From assembly GCA_930367215.1 (NCBI GenBank), contig OV884056.1, positions 320,508,709 to 320,572,708 of the forward strand: DNA of 64,000 bases, given 5' to 3'. Below the pieces are notes generated by a model. The model did no database searches and was not told the origin of the DNA. It saw nothing but the letters and a program-made list of their open reading frames with translations. The position numbers were made by a program, and so were the translations under genes. Of this stretch, positions 12,438 through 22,942 are shown one piece after another. The stretch's first letter is position 1. Each line of letters opens with the position of its first letter. This DNA comes from Pollenia angustigena (Eukaryota > Arthropoda > Insecta > Diptera > Polleniidae).

Positions 12438-12548
12438 TACTGGGTTATCCATCAGTGGTTTCGAAACCGCAGGTCTAGCAAGGCAGGCTGCTGTAAAATG
12501 TCTGCCATCTTTAGTGTCATTCAGGTAAAAGGTTTGCCATTTACGAAT

Positions 12549-12668
12549 ATGTATCGTTTAGCAGCCAAAAAACGCGTAAAAATAGTTAAAACTCAATACC
12601 AAAGTGGTGATTTGAACGTGGCCACTTTTCGACCATTACGGGGTAATTGTTATCGTCATAATCAGGGT
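12549..12668 (+). pseudogene. mariner transposase N-terminal remnant
   Basis: From the ATG at 12549 the frame reads KKRVKIVKTQYQSGD, then ATFRPLRGNCYRHNQ, matching the N-terminal helix-turn-helix region of rosa/mariner transposases (compare the NGRSNQNAYRALRDFFGQF region of the copy at 20257). The frame then runs into the inserted palindrome. The rest of the DNA-binding region and the first two catalytic aspartates are absent. Confidence 0.6.
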
Positions 12669-12764
12669 TTCGAACAACTGCTAAAAGCAGTCAAAATTTG
12701 CATAAAATTTCATTTATTTTCAGCAACATGCTGGAAAAAAATGAACTGTATTCTATTTTCATCG

Positions 12765-14075
12765 CACTCATACTTAAATCAGTTGAACTGTGTGCGCACA
12801 GTTACTGAAAAAACAGTAACACAATTTACTTTTTTTTCAGCAGTCAAAAGAATCAGCAGCCGACTCACTCCATTTTTAACACACAGACTGCTGAACTGGC
12901 GACTGAAACACAGAAGCTGATGTGTTTACAGTTGACGTAAACATTTTTTTTTAGTTTACTAAACGACGTAGCTAGAAACTGGCAGTTCGACTGTATAGTC
13001 GCGTAACACAAACTGGCTGGTGACTATATTGAGTTCTGTTCACTTAAAAATACATTTGTTTTGTTGTTGAAAAAGAAAAGAGAAATACAATTACATACGT
13101 ACATATGTATGTATGTATTAATAGAATGAAGAAACTTATTTGTAATGTTTGGAATGTCAGTTATAATACTTTTTATTTAAAAATATTTATTTGTGCTTTA
13201 TATAGGTACATAGGAATTTAATAAAAAATTAAAAAATTGTTTTTAAGATAAAATGAAAATAAGATTTTCTGTAGAAAAAATAACAAACATACAAATTTTT
13301 TCTGTTAGTTTAAAATATTATAAGTTTCCACTAAAATTATTTATTAACTAAAATAAAAAATACCTATGTATAAACAAAACAAAAAAAACTTAGATTATTA
13401 TAAATAATTTTATATTTAGCTTTTATTTGACCTTTTTTAATTTAATAACTATTTTATCTTTAAATCAAGCTCTAGGTCTTTTTAATATTAAATTATTTAT
13501 TTTCGATAATAATAAAAAGACCTAGAGCTTGATTTAAAAATAAAACAGTTATTAAATTAAAAAAGGTCAAATAAAAGCTAAATATAAAATTATTTATAAT
13601 AATCTAAGTTTTTTTTGTTTTGTTTATACATAGGTATTTTAATTATTATATACCTTTTTATATTTATTTATTTATTTACATATGTCTATAGAACATTGTC
13701 CCTTGCAGACTATTTAAAGAACTTAAATTAGTTAATTCAAAATAATATATACAATTTTTTAAGTATTATTTACAAGATTTAAATACTATTTACAAAATAT
13801 TATTATAAAAATTATATTTTAATGTGATTATTTCTCATATTATAAAAAAGAAAAGAATTATAGTTATGTTTTGATGAGCTAAATTCCATTATAAAATGAT
13901 GCGACAATTTATTAACCCAGCAAAAACTTTACTTGCAATCCTACTTTTGATGACTTCAAGAATTCATTACTTTGTAGCTTTATTCGCCACTTTTTGGATT
14001 ATTAGTTATATATTAAATAATAACTTTATTATTATATCTTAAATATACAGAAAAATTTAAATTTTCATTATGACA
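12765..14075. repeat. left arm of giant inverted repeat (1311 bp)
   Basis: This arm matches the complement of 15292-16602. Both ends correspond: CACTCATACTTAAATCAG outside, TTTTCATTATGACA inside. Both arms come out at 1311 bp, so there is almost no net indel between them. The arm holds an inner palindrome (13361-13636) and a CCCAGCAAAAACTTTACTTG motif at about 13916. The open frames here are shadows of this repeat. Such an inverted repeat could form a very long hairpin or cruciform. Confidence 0.95.
13361..13636. repeat. 276-bp palindrome inside left arm
   Basis: TACCTATGTATAAACAAAAC at the left is inverted at the right as GTTTTGTTTATACATAGGTA. Each half is close to 130 bp and includes GACCTAGAGCTTGATTTAAA. 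Because the whole unit repeats in the other arm, the half-sequence occurs four times in 2.7 kb. Confidence 0.9.
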
Positions 14076-14654
14076 CTAAAAAGCTGGATAAAACTTAAAA
14101 AACTGAAGGTCTTAAAACAATTAAACAAACTGCTGGCTTGTTTTTTTTAAATTTTTACGAAAATAGCTTAAAAACTTCCGTTTTATTTTCTTTTGAAAAA
14201 CAGGCAGTGAACTTTAGTTTTGAAAATAATTAAAAAAAAATATGTTCTTAATTCAATTTATATGCAGGTTCAAATATTTAAACTTGTTAACATGATTGTT
14301 TCATTTTTGTTTTTTCTTTATATTTTTGTGTTTTTGAAGTTATTTTGCCTTACTTACGTTTATAAGACTAAATTTTTACGTTTTTATGTAATTTTCTTGT
14401 TCTATTCATGTTTTTTCCACTAATAAATATTAAAAAAAAATTTCAAGTGCATATTTTTTAAATATTTAGCCCAAATATTTATATTTTTTGGTAATTTTTT
14501 TGCTTATAAAACGCGATGCATATGCGTTTATAAAACATAATATTTACATTGGCTAAAATTGCTTTTAACGTTCCCTGAAGGAATCTTCGTGTCCATAATA
14601 AATTTTTTATTCAACTGCAACGTTCTAATTTTGTACACAATAGTCCATTTATTA

Positions 14655-14805
14655 TGCTGGGTACACACAGTGCAACTTACATGGAAACTGTTTCAATGCA
14701 ACCTCAAAATATCAAAGCGTTTTGATGTGTATGCAATCTGAAATGAATGAAAATGAATTTAATTCACTGGATTGCGTAAACGTGTTGCATAGTGTGTACC
14801 CAGCA
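14655..14805. mobile_element. MITE with TTA duplication (TGCTGGGTACACAC ends)
   Basis: TGCTGGGTACACACAGTGCAA begins it and GTGTGTACCCAGCA ends it, with TTA at 14652-14654 and 14806-14808. It lies in the spacer of the giant inverted repeat. A second, left-truncated copy in the opposite orientation is at 54922-55036. Harbinger-like by target duplication; no coding capacity. Confidence 0.8.
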
Positions 14806-15044
14806 TTAGAGCTTGAACTCTATTTCCCAGCAAAAACTTTGCTTACAAAATAAGCAGAAAAATAATGAGAATTTGACGAGCCAACTACTTACTTTTCTTC
14901 TAGAAAAAGTACTTATTTTTGCTCGAGATGTCCCAAAAGTAATCCATTATAATTTAGCCTATTATAATCCAAAAATAAAAGGTTTTTTTTATACTTAAAA
15001 TTTTTATAAAAATATATAGTTACACAAAGTCAATAAAGTAAAAT

Positions 15045-15228
15045 TTTTTTTATTTTTTTTTTAATTATTTTTTTATTTTTATTTTTTTTAATTATTATTT
15101 TTTTTTTTTCTTATTTTATTTTATTTTACTTTATTTTATTTTTTATTTTTTTTCTGTCTCTGGCGGGATTCGATCGCGCAACCTCGGTGCTGATAGACTA
15201 GCTCTCTACCAGCTAGTCTACCGGGGCA
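15045..15228 (-). mobile_element. tRNA-derived SINE-like sequence
   Basis: On the minus strand, from 15228, GCCCCGGTAGACTAGCTGG begins a tRNA-like head. It has an A-box-like TAGCTGGTAGAG and a B-box-like GATCGAATCC in a GC-rich T-arm (GGTTGCGCGATCGAATCCC). No matching 3' acceptor strand follows, so it is not a full tRNA gene. Downstream in the same orientation lies more than 100 bp of A-rich sequence, as expected for a SINE tail. It is also possible that a tRNA pseudogene simply abuts low-complexity DNA. Confidence 0.55.
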
Positions 15229-15291
15229 GTGTAGATTTTGTATTAAAAAACTATGTTTTTTTTACTATAATGACTATAATGACATTTTTAT

Positions 15292-16602
15292 TGTCATAAT
15301 GAAAATTTAAATTTTTCTGTATATTTAAGATATAATAATAAAGTTATTATTTAATATATAACTAATAATCCAAAAAGTGGCGAATAAAGCTACAAAGTAA
15401 TGAATTCTTGAAGTCATCAAAAGTAGGATTGCAAGTAAAGTTTTTGCTGGGTTAATAAATTGTCGCATCATTTTATAATGGAATTTAGCTCATCAAAACA
15501 TAACTATAATTCTTTTCTTTTTTATAATATGAGAAATAATCACATTAAAATATAATTTTTATAATAATATTTTGTAAATAGTATTTAAATCTTGTAAATA
15601 ATACTTAAAAAATTGTATATATTATTTTGAATTAACTAATTTAAGTTCTTTAAATAGTCTGCAAGGGACAATGTTCTATAGACATATGTAAATAAATAAA
15701 TAAATATAAAAAGGTATATAATAATTAAAATACCTATGCATAAACAAAACAAAAAAAACTTAGATTATTATAAATAATTTTATATTTAGCTTTTATTTGA
15801 CCTTTTTTAATTTAATAACTGTTTTATTTTTAAATCAAGCTCTAGGTCTTTTTATTATTATCGAAAATAAATAATTTAATATTAAAAAGACCTAGAGCTT
15901 GATTTAAAAATAAAATAGTTATTAAATTAAAAAAGGTCAAATAAAAGCTAAATATAAAATTATTTATAATAATCTAAGTTTTTTTTGTTTTGTTTATACA
16001 TAGGTATTTTTTATTTTAGTTAATAAATAATTTTAGTGGAAACTTATAATATTTTAAACTAACAGAAAAAATTTGTATGTTTGTTATTTTTTCTACAGAA
16101 AATCTTATTTTCATTTTATCTTAAAAACAATTTTTTAATTTTTTATTAAATTCCTATGTACCTATATAAAGCACAAATAAATATTTTTAAATAAAAAGTA
16201 TTATAACTGACATTCCAAACATTACAAATAAGTTTCTTCATTCTATTAATACATACATACATATGTACGTATGTAATTGTATTTCTCTTTTCTTTTTCAA
16301 CAACAAAACAAATGTATTTTTAAGTGAACAGAACTCAATATAGTCACCAGCCAGTTTGTGTTACGCGACTATACAGTCGAACTGCCAGTTTCTAGCTACG
16401 TCGTTTAGTAAACTAAAAAAAAATGTTTACGTCAACTGTAAACACATCAGCTTCTGTGTTTCAGTCGCCAGTTCAGCAGTCTGTGTGTTAAAAATGGAGT
16501 GAGTCGGCTGCTGATTCTTTTGACTGCTGAAAAAAAAGTAAATTGTGTTACTGTTTTTTCAGTAACTGTGCGCACACAGTTCAACTGATTTAAGTATGAG
16601 TG
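15292..16602. repeat. right arm of giant inverted repeat (1311 bp)
   Basis: Complement of 12765-14075, with only scattered substitutions seen by eye. It contains the second 276-bp palindrome. The spacer between arms (14076-15291, 1216 bp) has a MITE and a SINE-like unit and is not itself symmetrical. Confidence 0.95.
15731..16006. repeat. 276-bp palindrome inside right arm
   Basis: Counterpart of 13361-13636, with the same length and the same terminal TACCTATG and CATAGGTA. The central AATATTAAATTATTTATTTT asymmetric part is in the opposite direction, as expected for inverted arms. Confidence 0.9.
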
Positions 16603-16766
16603 TGGATGAAAATTGATGTGTCGAACTATTTTCAGCATAGTTGCCTGTTAAAAAAAAAAAACTGGCGACTGAATTTTAAACACTGGTCATAATCGACCTT
16701 TTGTGCAATGAATTGGCAAGATTATAAAGAAATTTTAACGGACTAGAAGCGTTACAGATGTTCGCC

Positions 16767-17060
16767 GAAAATATCACTTCTGCAAGTGAAAGTGTGGCGG
16801 ATAACCCGAATTTGTCGATATGGCCGTATGATAACCGACTCTTTTTTGGCCTGCAATTGAAGGTACTAACTGCACGATATGTGGTTTCAACTAGGCGAAT
16901 CCCATTGGCCACCAAGATCAATGATTAGACGTCGCTACACTTTTTTCTGGGACTACGTTAAATACCGTGCCTACGCGGTTAATCCCCTAACTTTGTAGCA
17001 TTTGAAAACTAACATTCGCCGAGATTTGGCCCGAAATGTGCGAAAAAGTGGTGGATAGAG
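16767..17060 (+). pseudogene. mariner transposase remnant after the palindrome
   Basis: ENITSASESVADNPNLSI (from 16767) matches the NIAAVRDSVAEEPSTS region of the rosa copy. After frameshifts, a later stretch reads FLWDYVKYRAYAVNPLTL, a stop, then HLKTNIRRDL, the conserved C-terminal block after the last catalytic Asp. Stops and frame changes are frequent and much of the catalytic core has been deleted. The terminal repeat follows at about 17190. Confidence 0.6.
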
Positions 17061-17203
17061 GCGGTCAGTTTAATACCTTTGTATTTTGTACGTAATATCA
17101 ATGTCCCAGCATTTTAATGAAATTAAAGTTTCATCGAAATCAAAGCTTTATGTGTGCTTTATTTAACTTTATTGTTGAAACCGAAAAAATGGATAACCCG
17201 TTA

Positions 17204-18003
17204 TAAAGAAAACATATTTATTATATGTTCACGAAAGATGCTTAGACATATCAACCCCTTTTTTTGGAATGATCGCAGGCGTCTAACACGAATCATACAG
17301 GAGAAGGTGTTTTCTGATTACATATTTTAAAATTTATCAAAAAAATCAAAAAATTTTTTATGCACGATTTTAAATCTTTGCTCGACACGTGACAATAAAC
17401 AATTAAAAAATGATTTTAACATCAAGTTATTTTTGAGGAAAGAGCTCTGGCAATATTGCTGTGGTTTTTATGGGCAACCGCGTATGTCCATATTTTTGAT
17501 TTTGAAATGTTGATGCAATACATATTGCTCAATTTTTACACTCCTTACATGGTTCTTAAGACTTCTGGAAATAGATGGACCCTTTCAGATTTGTAAACTC
17601 AATAACAAAGCTCAAAAAGTGTAAAACAAAGCCCATAGTTGTATCAAGAATGGGTTTTCGGGTTTCCAGAACATTTTGATTGTAATACATACGTGGTTGC
17701 CCATTGAAACCTAGCACTTCCACCGTTGGCACGAAAAACATCATGGAACTTCTTTTGAGGATACTAGAAAGTTATATAAATTTGCTGTTTAGCTGAGTTT
17801 ATATTCTGGTTTCATGCCGGGTTTTTTCTGTTAGGGAATAAATTTTCTAAGCACAAATTTGCTTGATTTTTAATTATAACAGCAACACTTTTTATGCTTT
17901 GAAGTTGACAATAAGTTAGGGCTGCCAGATGTTTGAACCTATCAACCAGCCACATGGAAAAAAAGGATAAAAATTACACCAACAGAAAAGTTTTTTTTTA
18001 ATT
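17204..18003. other. spacer with a weak inverted repeat
   Basis: GTTTTTATGGGCAACCGCGT near 17462 and CGTGGTTGCCCATTGAAAC near 17692 are inverted, within a loosely symmetrical region at about 17425-17775. A minus-strand open frame (17556-17744) overlaps it; a YNQN motif gives only a weak hint of piggyBac. I do not call a gene. Confidence 0.4.
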
Positions 18004-18768
18004 CATATGGGCATTTCCTGGGGTCACTAACGTACGTTCGTACGATTTTGATGTACAAATAATATAGAAAACAAAACTTTTCCTAGCATTTTTTTCGATT
18101 CGATAGCATTTGGGTAGCTCTATGTTTAGTGCAAAAGATGGATTTCATCGAGTTTAAGTTTTCATAATAAGAGTTATAAACGTGTGGTCACGGACGTACG
18201 CAAAATAGAAGTCAACTTTGGCTGACAGTAGTGAAATGTAAAAATCTGCGCAATGGAACGGAATATACAAAAGTGATTAATTTATTTTAAAAGTGTATTA
18301 ATGTAGGTCTCCATCCAGTATTTACAAAATAAAATATCTCTCTTGGTTTTTGTTTAATTGGCTCGCGAACGTACGGATCGCGAACGTGCGATTTTTCCAT
18401 ATGTTTTTTTTATTATTATCACCACGCATTTTCGCATAAATGTCTTCAAATTTCCTTAACAAAAAAACTTAATACTCCTCTTACAATTGATTGTAATGGA
18501 GAGATTATGAAGAAAGAGTGTAAACATAACATATTTCTTGCATGTAAAATAAGAATATAAAAATGTCTTTAGAAGTAGAAAATACAGAAAAATATAAAAT
18601 TTTCCAGTTTCCAGCCCAATTTCCTCAAGTAAAACAGCTGAGATATGCTATGAAACCATTCTTTTATAAGAATAAAGACTTTTTTATAATAAAAAGCAAT
18701 AAAAGACGATGATAATCATCGTTTTATTTTTTCATCCTGGCAGACCATCCTGGGGAAATGCCCATATG
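18004..18768. mobile_element. CATATGGGCATTTCC element, copy 1
   Basis: CATATGGGCATTTCCTGGGG at the left and CCCAGGA-like GGGGAAATGCCCATATG at the right form terminal inverted repeats. CGAACGTACG-type motifs recur inside (18028, 18195, 18365). The second element with the same ends is 41412-42692, but its interior differs. No target duplication resolved. Confidence 0.7.
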
Positions 18769-18775
18769 TGTGTAG

Positions 18776-18962
18776 TATATCGCACCCTAAATAAATAAAT
18801 TCTCAAAAGGCATAGCAAAACTTTCTTCAAATTGGACTTTTTTATAAGGGAACTATTTTTTTTTTTAATATTATCACCATTTTTACATAAACTGTTTTTT
18901 TTGCTCTCCTGAAAATTTGAGAATTTTGAGTTGTTATAGTTTAGTATTTAGGGTGCGATATG
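18776..18962. mobile_element. small MITE, ATATCGCACCCTAAAT ends
   Basis: ATATCGCACCCTAAAT and its inverted ATTTAGGGTGCGATAT bound a 187-bp AT-rich unit with an inner TTCTCAAAA/TTTTGAGAA match. It directly follows the previous element. Non-coding. Confidence 0.75.
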
Positions 18963-19093
18963 TAAAAACCATCCAATTTTTATTTTTAAGTCCAACAATA
19001 TATAGGAAAAAAAATTAACGTACCAGTAAAAACTTCGCTTACTTTTTCAAAATGAATAGCTTCTTTAACTCATTATTTTGTAGCGTTCTTCTA

Positions 19094-20363
19094 AAGGGTG
19101 GTTAATGGCCGATGTTGATTTTGAATTAAACACAAATTATTTAGGAAATTATTGTAATTTTATTTTATTATGATATACTGGTATTACTCAATTATGTATG
19201 GAACAAAATATCGGCCAAATGGGCGCCGCGACCACGGCAGCACACCTCCATCCGATGGTCCAAATTTTCGATGACCCTGAGGCATAATGGAGGTTCTATG
19301 CCGTTAATGTGCCTGAATTATCTCATCCTTTAGCTCTTGAATTGTTGCTGGCTTATCGACGTACACCTTTTCTTTCAAATAACCCCAAAGAAAAAAGTCC
19401 AACGGTGTCAAATCACATGATCTTGGCGACCAATTGACATCGCCATTACGTGAGATAACACGGCCATTGAATTTGTTGCGCAAAAGAGCCATTGTTTTGT
19501 TAGCTGTGTGGCAAGTGGCACCGTCCTGCTGAAACCACATATCGTCCACATCCATATCTTCCAATTCGGGCCATAAAAAGTTCGTTATCATCTCACGATA
19601 GCGAACACTATTCACAGTAACTGCCTGACCGGCCTCATTTTGGAAAAAATACGGCCCGATGATGCCGCCAACCTAAAAACCGCACCAAACAGTCACTCTT
19701 TGTGGGTGCATTGGTTTTTCGACAATCACTTTTGGATTCTCATTCGCCCAAATGCGGCAATTCTGTTTATTGACGAATCCACTGAGGTGAAAATGTGCCT
19801 CATCACTGAAGATGATTTTCTTCGAAAATTGATCATCCACTGTTGCCATTTCTTGCCACCATTCTGCCCATTCACGACGTTTGGAATGGTCAAGAGGCTT
19901 TAGTTCTTGAGCCAATTGCACCTTGTAAGCGTGTAAATGCAAGTCTTTATGCATGATGTTCATCAACGACGAGCGTGAGAGGTGCAATTGTTGGGCACGA
20001 CGACGAGTTGAGGTGGACGGCTCTTCAGCCACACTATCGCGAACAGCAGCAATATTTTCTGCAGTACGAGCTGTACGAGCATACACTGGTGTTCTCACAT
20101 CTTCTACAGACCCGGTTTGCTCGAATTTTTCCACGATTTTTGCGATTGTACGCACATTTGGACGATCAAATTGACCAAAAAAATCACGAAGTGCACGATA
20201 TGCATTTTGATTTGAACGCCCATTTTCATAATAAGTCTGTATCTCTCCATGGTTCAAATTGAGTAAGTCTGAAATAGAGAAATGTCAAATAAAATTCGGA
20301 AAGAAACTTGGCGTTTAGGTGTGGTTCACATTCAACATCGGCCCTTACAATTTAACCACCCTT
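19094..20363 (-). mobile_element. rosa-type (DD41D) mariner element
   Basis: The ends are AAGGGTGGTTAA at left and inverted CCACCCTT at right, with TA at 19092-19093 and 20364-20365. Further inside, GGCCGATGTTGA is also inverted. The 1270-bp element carries a nearly complete transposase on the minus strand. The MITE copies at 38433 and 38790 supply the empty site. The near-intact reading frame suggests recent activity. Confidence 0.92.
19192..20257 (-). pseudogene. rosa mariner transposase, one stop and one frameshift
   Basis: The frame starts MNHGEIQTYYENG at 20257 and stays open for 194 codons, including an HTH region, a RTARTAENIA linker and the first catalytic Asp in IIFSDEAHFHLSG (residue 152). 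One TAG where WCGFW expects Trp interrupts it. The frame then continues through GGIIGPYFF, QDGATCHTA (second Asp) and DLTPLDFFLWGYLK (third Asp). Forty-one residues separate the last two Asp residues, defining DD41D. A 1-base shift near 19305 moves the tail into another frame that ends RGAHLADILFHT at 19192. The family cuts and pastes at TA. Broken only by two small lesions. Confidence 0.9.
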
Positions 20364-20502
20364 TATAACTACATCTATAACAACTTCTATAACTCCTTTT
20401 TTCTGGATGTATTTAAGTAAAAAAAATAATGACTAACTTTTGAATGCGTTCATTTTGGGACATGCCTTGTAAAATTCATTGGTTCTTTCAGTAGAATTGT
20501 AA

Positions 20503-20754
20503 AGCTACGGTCACACTTATTAAATATTTGACCAAATAAGCGTAACCTCTACTTTTGTTAATAGTTATTGTTATTTACCATGATCTAAATATCACAGAAT
20601 AAATAAATTATACTACTAGACATAGCAAAAAATTGTTTTTTGTAAGATATGGTATAATATTCTAAATAAATATTGGAATTGAAGGAAACTGTTATTAAGT
20701 TTGATTGTTGGTCCCGTTTTTTTCATCAAATATTTGAAAAGTGTGACCGTAGCT
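20503..20754. mobile_element. 252-bp MITE with TAA duplication
   Basis: AGCTACGGTCACAC and inverted GTGTGACCGTAGCT end it, with TAA on both sides (20500-20502, 20755-20757). The homologous MITE copies read GAATTGTAAGTAGTGC or a close variant with a single TAA, giving a direct empty site. PIF/Harbinger-like by its 3-bp target. Confidence 0.9.
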
Positions 20755-20944
20755 TAAGTAGTGCTCTTATGTTTTTCTGATTACTTAACACATTATTTTG
20801 TAGGCGAAGTTTTTACTGGGCTGTTTTGGAAACAAAATATGTACTTCATGTACATAAAAACGGTGAAAAATAATAGAAAGTTGAGCTTAAAATGTTCTAA
20901 ACTAAAATACTTTTTCTAGAACTTCATTTCGGTCCTTGATATAT

Positions 20945-21778
20945 GTCTGAGTTCATACGGCTCATGTCTTATTGACAAGATTACTCCCTATCGGACATTC
21001 AGTTAACTTTAAATTAACTGAAACCTAACTATTTCTCAAGTAGTGGTGGTTGGCACTTGTATTACTTTTATATGGAATTAACTAACTATTTTAACATTGC
21101 GATGTCCTAGGAAGTAGTCAATTGTCCGACTCTGCATTACTTGCAGTTAACTTTAAAGTTAGCTACCTAGCCGTTAACTTAAAGTTAACTTTTTGTAGCT
21201 AGCTATAAACTTACTTCTTTAAGTTGGTTTTTTTAAATTAACTATTTTATTAAAATTCTATTTAGTTATTTTATTTAATTTTTTAATTATAGTATAACCT
21301 GGCCATTACCGATTACCAATTTCTACTCCTTATATTGTAATAATGGCCCTAAATAATTAAATCTTTTGTGGGTCTTGGAGCCGTTTGTTTGCCAATCGAC
21401 TTGGCTCTCTCTACTTAAAATTCACAGTGTTTGTATACACTTTGGTTAATGTAAATTTTGCATTGCTTAGTAGTTGGCTTTAAGTTAGTCTATACAAGCT
21501 AACTTAAAGTTGGCTTTTTTTGTAGTTAGCTACTCAATTGATGGCAGGGCTACTTTATAGGCGAGAGGGACGAGGGGAAAAGAAACGAGTACACAGATGC
21601 ATGTACCGTCTTAACGTTTTCCTTTTTCATTCGTTGTTTAATTATGTTATTGTTTGCAATATCAAAAAAGCACATGTCGTCAACATAACATGAATCATTT
21701 GAACGCCAATTCATGTTCAAAGAAGAAAAAGGAAGAATCTTGTCATGAGACATGACATGAGCCGTATGAACTCAGACT
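20945..21778. mobile_element. element with GTCTGAGTTCATACGG ends and inner insertion
   Basis: GTCTGAGTTCATACGGCTCA at the left is inverted at the right, followed in both by GACAAGATT. Between about 20990 and 21550 lies foreign material with repeated GTTAACTTTAAAGTTA-type palindromes. Ends of that inner piece are not resolved. Confidence 0.65.
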
Positions 21779-22942
21779 TATGTCTGTCAATGCAGTGTAA
21801 CCACCAGCAAAATTCAAAATTAAACTTGAGATGAAGAAAAATTACACGATTTAAATGAAATTACCACCTGATATAAAATTGAAATTTTATTTAATAACAA
21901 AGAAGCAAAAACACAAAAAACTCATTGAAAGAAGATCAATATTAGTCAAACTTTTAGGATTCTTATTGTAAATTTAAATAAATTAACAAAACAAACATTA
22001 AAGACCCAAAAACAAAATTAATAAAACACCTAAACTAATGAGTTAATTTCCACATTTGGTTGCATATGTATATCTAGGCACGGTTCGAAATGCTCATTGC
22101 CATTGTTTTATAATAGGTGTTTTTTAACCCAATAGAGGTTAGCTGTCAAACGAACTGTCATACCGCTTTCACTTTTTGCTCAGTCATATCATCATGAATA
22201 GATTTATGCTTGCACATTGCCACCAAATTATCCAAATTTACTTTGAAAATCAGCCATCGATTTTCGCAGCTTATATTTTTTTTATAATTGAAGGCGATGT
22301 GTTGATTTAGACAAATTAAAAAGTCAATTCAACTTTATGGCCGTGCGATGTGACACCTCTTGATTGTTTTCCATAGGGCTGCTAAGAGACGGTGTATGCT
22401 GATAAACCAGCAACAAATGACGTCTTGAATCAACATTGTTAATTTTATTCGTGACATGCAGAAAAAGGGGAACAAGATTGGACGTGCCTATTTGTTTTAA
22501 ATCAGTTTTAAATGGTAATGCCGTGTATTAATCTGCGATTTAAATTCATTTTTTTGTGTTGTCTACCATTTTAAGTTTCATGGTCTTAAAAAATACCCTT
22601 TATTCCTTATTAAGTAAACAAAATTACTGCAGGGTTTTAGACAACTGACCTTTTCATAATTCAGTTTTGCAACTGGCGGCATGAAATAACCCCCAAAAAA
22701 ATAATGAAATAATCCCCCAAAAGCTTGTACAGAGAACAACAAAAACTATTTTTGGGGCGTTATTTCATTTTGTTTGGGGTGTTATTTTTTTTAATTGGGT
22801 TATTATTTTATATGAAATTATCCCCCAAAAAATCATTATGAAATAAAGCCCTAATATATTTTCGTGGGGGATTATTTCATTTCCAAATTTATAATGAAAA
22901 CGTTTTTGGGCGCAAGGATTTATCCACTTTGGTATACAGAAC

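Larger units (their letters stand above)
12440..17201 (+). mobile_element. degenerate mariner element split by a giant inverted repeat
   Basis: CTGGGTTATCCATCAG at the left and ATGGATAACCCG at the right are inverted matches, with TA on both sides (12438-12439 and 17202-17203). N-terminal transposase sequence lies just inside the left end and C-terminal sequence just inside the right, both on +. Most of the catalytic core is missing. The inserted material is the inverted-repeat block at about 12700-16670. Confidence 0.75.
19023..20820. mobile_element. CCCAGTAAAAACTTCGC MITE, copy A, with two insertions
   Basis: CCAGTAAAAACTTCGCTTAC at the left and GCGAAGTTTTTACTGGG at the right match the copies at 38433-38704 and 38790-39039. 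Removing the rosa element and the TAA-flanked MITE restores the order of the uninterrupted copies. The 38433 copy has TA on both sides, so the family is probably a Tc1/mariner-type MITE. Confidence 0.85.

Noticed and set aside
12498..12920. 140-codon plus-strand frame and matching minus-strand frame at 16447-16638
   Set aside because: The first fuses a mariner N-terminal remnant to palindrome-arm sequence; the second is the other arm read in reverse.
19640..20262. Plus-strand open frames of 73-95 codons over the rosa element
   Set aside because: They are antisense shadows of the minus-strand transposase.
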